Assembly (NCBI GenBank): GCA_009746045.1
Contig: RPFO01000175.1
Span: forward strand, 5,291,414 to 5,355,413
Source: Mesostigma viride
Lineage: Eukaryota; Streptophyta; Mesostigmatophyceae; Mesostigmatales; Mesostigmataceae
DNA length: 64,000 bases
Direction of reading: 5' to 3'
Numbering within the stretch: position 1 is the first letter of the stretch; each line of letters begins with the position of its first letter. The notes under the pieces are model-generated. The model searched no databases and was not told the DNA's origin. It saw nothing but the letters and a program-made list of their open reading frames with translations. This document shows positions 22,912 through 32,300 of the stretch, piece after piece. The translations under genes and the position numbers were made by a program.

Positions 22912-23515
22912 TCTAGTCGCTCTACACGTAAGCCAGCCATAATTTCAATGCACAAGGATACACATTTCCATCACCATTCATCTTCATCATCCTGAACGAC
23001 TCGAACACGCGGACAAGATAACGGCAGGCTCGAGCTACCATGGTCCGGATTCTCCCGATTTCTGGCCTGCGCTGGTTGTCTCCTTGATATGGGCAACATC
23101 CCAGCAAGCCTTGAAAAGCTTCAGGCAGTATATGTGTTAAATCAAACTACCACATTGCAATTAAACACAGCGACTGCTACTTGCTGCTGTTTTGACATCG
23201 CAAGACCGTTTACCTTTTCAGTGACGCAACGGGAAAAGAAAGCACTGTCCAGCAAACTTCCGTAATTCCGCTTTGTCGCCGTTTACCGAAACAGCGATAA
23301 CATTTTTGTCGCGAGGGTTTTCTAGCTCCAACTCGGACCAGCCAGCAGCAACCTCTATTGGCACCCGTGATCATTACTATCATAATACGCCGTCTAGGTC
23401 ATCTAGTCGCTCTACACGCAAGCCACGAACACGCGGACAAGATAACGGCAGGCTCGAGCTACCATGGTCCGGATTCTCCCGATTTCTGACCTGCGCTGGT
23501 TGTCTCCTTGATAAT
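22912..23515 (+). repeat. Two copies of a dispersed ~180-bp repeat
   Basis: The block TCTAGTCGCTCTACACG.AAGCC ... CATCATCCTGAACGACTCGA ... GGTCCGGATTCTCCCGATTT ... GGTTGTCTCCTTGAT occurs in full at 22912-23092 and, with an internal deletion, at 23391-23515. Further copies lie at 58860-59048 and 60318-60535, and a fragment at 37611-37645. No coding potential; possibly a SINE or a solo end of a larger element. Confidence 0.85.
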
Positions 23516-23843
23516 ACGCCAACCCCTTCAGGGTGACATCCGTTGTCACGACTCGACGGCTTATGGTCGTCATAGGGAATGAACGCCGGTTCATATGGAA
23601 CAGTGAACAAGCTGCTTGTCGTCTGTCGAGCTCTATGCGGAGCACGTAACCTTGTGCAACGATCGTTGCTCAATCCATACGATGCAAGTACTGACTGGAT
23701 ACATACGAAGCAACGACCGACAACAAGCAGCTGGAATTACGGCATGGCCTGGAGGCAACCGCTGGCCCTTCCCTTGCAGCTACGCCGCCATGCACCTGTT
23801 GTTAAATATTCTGGTCATTTCAAACCAAATTGCGCAAAATGCT

Positions 23844-23882
<39 letters not shown>

Positions 23883-24431
23883 CCAGGGGTGGCCCTTAGC
23901 GGGTGTGGCCCTTAGCCGGGTGGATTACCTTACAATGCTAATCTCATTTGAAAAAATAATTACACAAAAGTTTAATTTACGCGCCAAAGCTCGCGCCAAA
24001 CATGGCGCGTAGGGTCATAGGCTGGCGCGCAATGCTCCTCGTCGGCGCAGCGCTTTTTTGGTGCTGAAACTGCAAGTGCGGTATTGCGCCGGACCTCCGC
24101 AGTCCGCACTAGCCCCGGCACGAAAGTTCTCTTCATCCTGGCTTCCCGCGCCGCTTTGCATGCCAGGAGGTTGGTGTGCCAGCCGCCAGAATCGTGCACA
24201 GTGGCGGAAACCAGCTTTCGTTGGTTTCTGAAGTCCAGCGGCCGCTGGCGCGAAATTATATGGCGCCCCTGCAATTTCTGCCAGCGAAGCGGCAAAAAGG
24301 ACGTTAAGGCGATGGCGGACGGCTGAAACAACCGGGACCCTCATACCTAATACTTTGCGTTTAAATATTACTGTTCGGAGGGGCAGTGCTTCCCCAACAG
24401 GTTTGCAGCTTTGCTGGTTGTTCTCGGAAGG

Positions 24432-26329
24432 ATGGGTGACTTCGACGAGTATTCGTATTTAGAAGAAACATTGGAGAAGGTAAGCCTTGGAGGTCAATAC
24501 CAACCACTGCCAGGCACCGCCTGTCTGCTACTAAAGTCATGTGCTTAGGCGACTCTCCAAAGTTAACTCCTGACTTTATTTTCATTTTGTGCGCTGCTGT
24601 CTTTTGGTCATGAATGCAGGATGATGTGCCTCAAACGAATGGCAACCATGATGGCAATGAAGATCGCAGTGAGTCCCCGTCCCGCGATGAGGACGGGGAC
24701 GCTGGCGACGGGGAGGATTCTGAGAAAGCTGCAGATAAGCAGGAGGACGGACATCGCGGCAAGAAGTAAGCTGCTGCGTTGCTGTTGTCACTGCCTGTTT
24801 TCGTTTGCCGCCATTTGCCGTGTGGTCTGCCGTCGCAGCTTCCTGACGAAAGGATGTTCCTTGTTGTATCGCCTTGTTACATCGCAGGGAAAAGGATTCG
24901 TCTCGCAAGCGTGAGCGTGATAGGTCGCCGGATGATGAAAAGGAGAGAAGGAAGGATAAAGACGGGGAGCGTTCCCGTGACAAGGACAGGGACAAAGAAA
25001 AAAAGTCTCGGCGAGACCGTGACTCGGAGCGAACAAAGGATCGGGATGGGGAGCGGTCCAAGGGAGACCGAGACCGGGAGCGGGACAGGGACCGTGATAA
25101 GGAACGAGGCAGGGACAAAGACAGGGAACGAGATAGGGAGCGGGACAGGGACAGGGACAGGGACCGGGACAGGGACAGGGACCGGGAGCGAGGTAGAGAT
25201 GATAGGGACAGGGACAGAGACCGTGATAGCCGACGGGACCGTGGCAGGGACGACGACAGATATGACCGCGACCGAAGGTGTGTTATCTTGCCTTTGTGCT
25301 CGTCTCTCCCTCCCTCCCTCCCTCCCTCCCTCCCTCCCTCCCTCCCTCCCTCCCTCCCTCCCTCCCTCCCTCCCTCCCTCCCTCCCTCCCTCCCTCCCCT
25401 CCCTCCTCCCTCCCTCCCTCCCTCCCTCCTCCCTCCCTCCCTCCCTCCTCCCTCCTCCCTCCCTCCCTCCCTCCCTCCCTCCCTCCCTCCCTCCCTCCCT
25501 CCCTCCCTGTCTGTGTGTATGCTGAGAGTCCTGCGGCATGCTAGAATTTTGAAGTCCAATCAACCTCTGTCAACGTCCATTTCAACGTAATTACAAATTG
25601 CAGAATGGTGTTGTTACACCAGTCAAACCATGAGAGGGCCGATGTGGCGTGTTTATGAAACGCTTCTTTGCTTTGTATGCATGCCCAAAGATTAGTGTCT
25701 GCTTGGTAGTATATTTGGAGGGCTCCCCTCGTCTCAGCTCATTGAAAAATGTGAATTGTAGTGAATAAAGGTAGTTCTCAGCTCAAAGTAAGCTTCCGCG
25801 ATCCAGCTTTCAATCGTGGGAATGCTAGTCCTCCTCACCTCGTATAAAACTGGTTCCGGTAATCTCACCCCACCTGTAGTGTGCAAGTAGCAGTGTCGGC
25901 TAAACATGCCATCCTACAGGCTTGCAAGGCAGCCACCCTAAGGGGGTAGGATCGTGAAAATGTTGGCTTTAGCACCAGAGCCAGATCTGTAACCTCCAGA
26001 GCCGCATCGGATGTGATGACTGATGAGTGGGGACAGGCTTGGCGTATCCCTCCCTCCATCGCTCGCTACATCTCACTATCAGTATCATTACAAAGTGAGG
26101 ACGGTTTTTAGATCTTCTCGTCCAACTATCCTGTTATCTGCCTTGGCGTTACCTGACGTTGCCATTGCCATCCCGGATGCACTGTCGTGATCCCTTCTGC
26201 TCGTGTCGCCAGGGAGGGCTCTCGGCATGGCTCGCGCCGTGACAGGGACCCCCGGGAGCAAGAGCGTGACAGGAGCCGGTACGTTGGGGTCGTTTCAGAC
26301 ACACACACACGTGCACACCGCGTCCCCCC

Positions 26330-26377
<48 letters not shown>

Positions 26378-29300
26378 CACACACACACACACACAACCCC
26401 CAGTCGTGTGTGGTTGGTTACCCACGGCCCCGAACAGTCCCCATCATGCTGCCTGGAGGTGCGGTCTGCACTGCGTCCCACACGCTGTGCTTGTGATGTG
26501 CCAAAGGGTGGTGGACACCAGAAGGCAGTGCTTGCCTGTCCCTGACCGCTGTAAGCAAATGCACAAGCAACTCGGCCTCGTTCGCTTCACGTGGACTTAA
26601 GCGGTATATCGGTGCCTGTCTCATAGGAAAGAATATCTGGTGATGAAGCAAGGCTCAGCGCAGCAACGTGTAGCAGTTTCCCTGAATGGGAGCTGCCGTA
26701 TGGTGGGTGGGGTGGGCTGAATTCGTTGCAATTAAGCTTGCGTTCCCCACTTCCCTTTTCCTGGGTGGGTACTGTGTTATTGGAGATGGTATTTGCCCCC
26801 CCCCCCCCCCCCCCCCCCTGTTTTTTTTAGCTCCCCTGCCCCATCATGCCTGGATACCCATGCTGCCCTGGCAACATACAACCAGGCAATGTGTAATTGT
26901 GCTCGAACAGATGTGCATGGTGGTAGCATTTAGGGAAGTACTAAGGAAGTTTTTTGGTTGGTGTTGGATCCAAATTTGAGCTGCTTCATGAAACAATTGA
27001 GGTAGTTGGGCACGAATAGGCTACAGGTGTGGCCTGTAACTGTATGTTCCTATATCTTCCTATATCATTGTATATGTTTCTGACAACTCTACTGTGCCCA
27101 AGGCGATCTCCCGCGTTGCCTGCCGCTTAACTCTCGCTGCCCCACGCCCACTCTGCTTCCCGGCTCTGCCCTCCTGTCCTGCCCTGTGCTTTGGACTGCC
27201 CGTTCTTGTGTCACGACGCGGCGCCGTGCTCACGATGCGCAGCCACGAGCCGTACTACGAGCGGACGCGGTACCGCCGGCGGGAGGAGGATGTGGTCGAC
27301 GACGTGAAGAGGGAAACAGGTGTGGGGAGGAAGAGGATGCATGGGTGTGGGGGTGTGGGGGTGTGCGCACACACATGTGTGTGGGGGGGGGGGGGCCAGG
27401 GGGGGCAAGAGTTCCATCGCAGATGCGAGCGGCAGGTTTCTGTGGATGGTATGGATATGTGGGTCGTGGATGGTCCAAAAAATACTCTATGTGCTTGGCA
27501 TTCGCTGGTCTGCTCTGTGGCGCGTTTTGGCAGCCCCTTCCCCCACCAAGAAACACACACACAGATCTCCTTTCTTGTCCTGTCCAGTAGTTGCTCATCC
27601 AGCACTTCGTCCATTATCCTGTGCCCAGAGTGCAAGCTCGCGATATCTTCCGTCAGCCCCCCCAAAACTGCTGGGGGAACATTCTTTATGGCCTTGCCAT
27701 AACTACGTGCCGCTTCTTTATGTTGTCATGCACAGAGTGCAAGCTGGCTAAAACGCACCCATCTTTTCCTCCCCCTACCCCACCCCACCCCGCCCCTTCC
27801 CTTTGTTGGCTCTGCCAGAGTGCGGCCATAATGCCGGCAACAACCCCACTCGGCAACAACATGCACTGACCGCCTCGCTGCGCCTTCTGCTCCCCCTTGT
27901 GCCAGTCCCTATTGCCTAGAGCGTGAGCTGGCTTTATGCAACCCACCACTCCCACACGCCCTTTTATCTTTTTGTCCCCTTTATTCCTGGCTAGTTCTCT
28001 TCCCACTCTGCCTCTTCCAGAGTGTGCCCTGGCTACATGCCACCTGCCTCTCACCCAGTACATGCGCAGTTCTTCTCTTCTTTTTTCGCCTCAGAGCGCG
28101 ATCTGGCTGTAACCCATTACTTGCTTGTTCCACACTCATGTTTTCTTGCGTGCGATGCCTCAGAGCGCGAGCTGGAAGAGCTGGAGCGCATGTGCCGCAC
28201 AGTGTACGCGTACAACCTTAACTCCAAGGCCGACGAGCGCGACCTGTTCGAGTACTTCTCACAGGCGGGAACCGTGGCCGACGTGAGTGCGCCGCTGTAT
28301 AGGTCACATGTGCTGACTTGTGTGGGATTGGGGGGGGGGGGGGGGGTACATGGCATAGGAGCGCAGCCTGTTTGAGTACTTCTCGCAGGCGGGAAAGGTG
28401 GCCGACTCTAGTAAGTAGGGAATTCATGTATTTGCAGGGAAGGACATTGTCAATAACAGCGCAAACCGTGGCCGACTTGTGTGCCCCACTCCAGGTTGCA
28501 CGTCCTGTGTTGGTTGGGGTTGGGGTTGGGTGAGTTCATGGCGTACGAGGGCGACCTGTTTTCAGCTTTCAGCAGCAGTTGCAACATTTGATTTTTTCCC
28601 CTCCCGATTAGTTCTTTACTCCTATTCTTCCCACGCGAAGTGCTGTCGTGTGGTGATCATTGTATCTGGGTGCTCTTTCCTGATGGTGCCTCTGTTGTGG
28701 TGATCCTTGTGTCTGAATGAGTGCAGGTGCGGCTCATCATGGACAAGAACTCACGAAGGTCCAAAGGGTGAGTTTGCGCGCGCCATGGTTCAACCCCCCT
28801 GTTGGTGTCATATTGTCGTAGCCATACACGTTGCTTGGGGTTTGACGTTGGTGTACCTTGTATTTGACGGTCGCGTACACATTATTCGTGTATGGTGCGT
28901 GGTGGTATGTCATATTGATATAGTACGGTGGGGATGGCCTTCTTAGTTGGTTGCCATGAATCGTTCTGCCAAGCTGGCCGCGTCTCCAAGTTGGTAAGAA
29001 TACCCTGGGTAATCTGTTACCGCATGATGCTGCCATTGTTCCTTGACAGCTCGATTTAATGCCACTGAAATGCAGAAGATCTCAGCAGTCAGCACCCACC
29101 GTTTCGCCCCCCATCTCCCCCCCAGTCCATGGTCATGCCCCCGCATAATTACCTACGCGCTTTGTGCAGTCCATTCACGCATTGCTTTCCTTTTGGCCGC
29201 TCGATGCGCGCTTGCTTCCCGGGTGCCTCCATGCTGCCCTTCTTTCCCCTGAGGACACCCTTTCTTCCGGTAAATGTAACCCCTTGTTTCCTTGCTGCTT

Positions 29301-32300
29301 GCGCTCGCCACCTATGCTTCCTTTCCCCTCTTTCCTCCCCCCGGTCCTCCCCCAACACACACCACCACCATCAGGCTTGCCTACATTGAGTTCGTAAGCC
29401 GTGACTCGGTCCCTGCGGCACTGGCCCTCTCGGGCCACATATTCATGGAGACGGCGGTGATGGTCAAGCCGTCGGAGGCCGAGAAGAACGTGGTCAACGC
29501 CATCACGCCGTGAGTGATTAACGATACTAGTGATTAGTAACTACTATCAAGATAGTACTGATTAGTTTCCATGACAAGGATAGTAATTATTGGTCACTAT
29601 GATAAAGACAGTAATGATTAGTAACCATGATGAAGTGTCAATGCCTTCACACCATACTTGTTGGAATTCGTGATAAGCCTTAAATGGTAAGCTGTCACTG
29701 CCACCATGCCATGAGCGTGATAGATACAGGAATGGAAATTTATCCTTAGCTACAGAAATGGTAACTTAGGATAAACTATGCAAGGGGGGTACTCAAAAAC
29801 AAGAAAATTTACACGGCGCTGAATTCGAGTAGATCTCGCGAAAACAAGCATGTTTGCCACTGGTCGCGACCCCAGGGGGTCTCTAGGTTAGAAGTTACAG
29901 AGCCTCAAAAACCGTTAACTTAAAGGGTAGGTAGGTAGGGTGCCGGGCCGATATGGGTTTTTTACAACAAAACACTTGGATTTTCTGCTAGCTCCCTGTA
30001 TGGTCGGAATTTTGAAACGGTTTGACGGACAAACTGATAGCACTTGGCGAGCTGAACCCAAATCTGCAGTCAAAATGTTCGCAGGTACCGTAGAGGGGGG
30101 GGGGGTTGCCCGCAAGATGGTTCTGCCCCTAGGCACGGAAGTATGCTGCCGTCTGCCACCACTACAAGCTTCGGCTATCCAGCGCCGTGCCGTGCCAGAT
30201 CGCGTCGCGCCGGCCAACGACCCATTTCAGAAAACCGGAATTTTCCCATACACCAATATGCTCAAACGGTAGAGCTCGCTGAGACGATCATTTTTGCTCC
30301 CTAGGTCGACCCCTAGAACCCATGGGACCTCGGGGTTTTGCTAGGTATGCGCCTACGTGCTAGGTAGGTAGGGTCCAAGGGCCAACTTTTGGAAAATTTC
30401 AGCGTATGTGTCTGATATTTATGTTTTGAGTACCCCCCTTGAACTATGTGCAAAAAGTCTGGGTGTTGTCGGTTTCGCCTCCGCCTTTCCCTTGGGTCAT
30501 GCTGGTTTGAGACTCACAGCAACCATGCCCATTCTCTCTTGTTGCCTCCCTGCTGTTTCTCCCATGTCTGCCTGCACGCATCGTCGATCTGCTTCGTCTT
30601 CCTGCTCCGCGGTTGTTTCCGGCTCAATCGTCTCCTTTCCCTTCTACCAGTGGCGGCGGAGCCAACACTGCCGCGGCCGCCGCCGCCGCCGCTGCGGCCT
30701 CCCTCGCGATGGCCGAGACCGGTTCCACCCGGCTGACCATCGACAACTTGCACCCGTCCCTCCTCGAAGAAGACATCCAGGCCATCTTCGACCCCTTTGG
30801 CACTGTGGAGGACATCGGCATCATCAAGGACGAGAACGGCGTGTCCACCGGGAAGGGCTACGTCCAGTACTCGACAGGCCGCGACGCCCAGAAGGCCATC
30901 CAGCAGCTCAATGGGCTCGACCTTGCGGGGCGAAAGATCGAGGTCGTCCTGCCTGCCCCTCCGCCCGGCGCGACCCCCACCCCGACCCCTGGTGCGCTGG
31001 AAGACGCCGCCACCGCCCAGGCCCGCCTGGCCCTCCTCGCCCGCATGCAAGCCGCGCAGCTGGGCATCCGGCCGCCAGGGATCCCTGGCATGCCTGCGTT
31101 CGGCGCCCTGGGGGGCATCCCTGGCCTCTCGGGCTTGCTCCCGGCGCTCCCGGGCATGCTCCCGAGCGTCCCCCCTCTTCCCACGCTGCACCCGGCAGGA
31201 CTACCGGGCCTGGTCCCTGGGGGGGCGGGTAGCGCTAGCGTGAGCGCCGCGATGGCAGCAGCCGCGGCGGCGGTGGCGTCGGCGACACCCATCGCAGCCG
31301 CCGGGGCTCTGCGGTCGCCGCTGCTTGCGCCCGCATCATCGATGGCGGCCGCGAACATGATGGACTTGTCGGCAGCAGGGGGTGCTCTAGGGGGGGCAGG
31401 GGCGGCGCTGGACGCGGGTGGCATCGTCATCTCCCCGCTGCCTACCAAATGCATCGTGCTGCGGAACATGTTTGACCCGGCCACGTACGTGGGGTTGCAA
31501 TCATGGGGGGGAGGATACCTAGCAGGAATCTTTGGGGGGCGGGGGGTAGGCAGCAGTGATGTGGTGGTTGGGGCAGCAAGGATGGGGGAGGGGGGGGGCG
31601 GGGGAGAGCAAGGATGGGGGGGGGGGGGGCATTTGTCATGGGTGATTGATGGGCCAGCAGTGATGTGCGATCGGGCAGCAATATTTGGGTGTGCCAGCGG
31701 TGATGTGGGGTGGGGCACCCGCAGCGCGTTGGGAGACAGAACGGGCCCTATGGTACTCCGCGGCATGCCTCGAGTGCATGTTCACGCACAGTTTTACCTA
31801 CTTTTGTCCCAGGTGGTGTGATGAGCACTTCTCACCGGCGATAAACAACTGGGCAGCCGGCCACAACGCCGCGCATGCCTCCAGTGCATGAGCCATCCAC
31901 ACGAGATTTCTGACCACTTCGGCGCTTTGGCCCTGAATTTGTATCCGCATGCGTCACTATCCCTGTCAACTATGTAATTTCTGGAAAGCCACACTCCAGT
32001 AGGATGTGTGGGGCGGGGGTTGGATTTGGTATTAGGTTGGCTTTCCCTGTCTTGGTGTGAATCGGTGCCCACATGACATTGGTTGTCTGGCAGGGGGCTC
32101 GTTCTGTCCCTTGTGTTTTTCTGGTAGTCAAGTTAGCACATCTCCCACATCATCCATGGCTGACACTGCATGCACGAATGCTTGCTTTTGTCCATCTCTC
32201 TTTCTTTCTCTCGCTCGCGCTCGCGCTCGCGCTCGCCCCCGCCCCCGCCCCCGCCCCCTTGCTCCCTTGCTCCCTCGTTCCCTCGCTCCCTCGCTCCCTC

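Larger units (their letters stand above)
20844..23930. mobile_element. 3.1-kb element with 27-bp terminal inverted repeats
   Basis: AAGGTAATCCACCCGGCTAA (from 20843, continuing GGGCCAC) is matched in reverse complement at about 23905-23932, flanked by TA on both sides (20842-20843 and 23931-23932). A second inner match (TTAAGGGCCACCCCTG at about 21036, CAGGGGTGGCCCTTAG at about 23884) lies beside long G-tracts at both ends (20993-21022 and 23844-23881). Inside are a broken ORF (21244-21533), a 120-bp tandem repeat, a hexamer microsatellite and two copies of a dispersed repeat. The superfamily is not identified; TA flanks are compatible with a Tc1/mariner-type target. Confidence 0.78.

Noticed and set aside
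24015-24344. Minus-strand open frames upstream of RBM39 as a divergent gene
   Set aside because: About 110 codons, no recognisable domain, no splice or start support; more likely promoter-proximal GC-rich DNA.
24582-25559. Long minus-strand open frame of 325 codons
   Set aside because: Antisense shadow of the Arg/Asp-rich exon plus the CCCT repeat; the sense strand gives a coherent RS-domain protein with proper splice sites.
30651-31821. 402-codon open frame of RBM39 exon 9 read through to 31821
   Set aside because: After the donor at 31485 the frame becomes low-complexity Gly-rich; joining to 32422 restores the U2AF-homology motif and the total frame.
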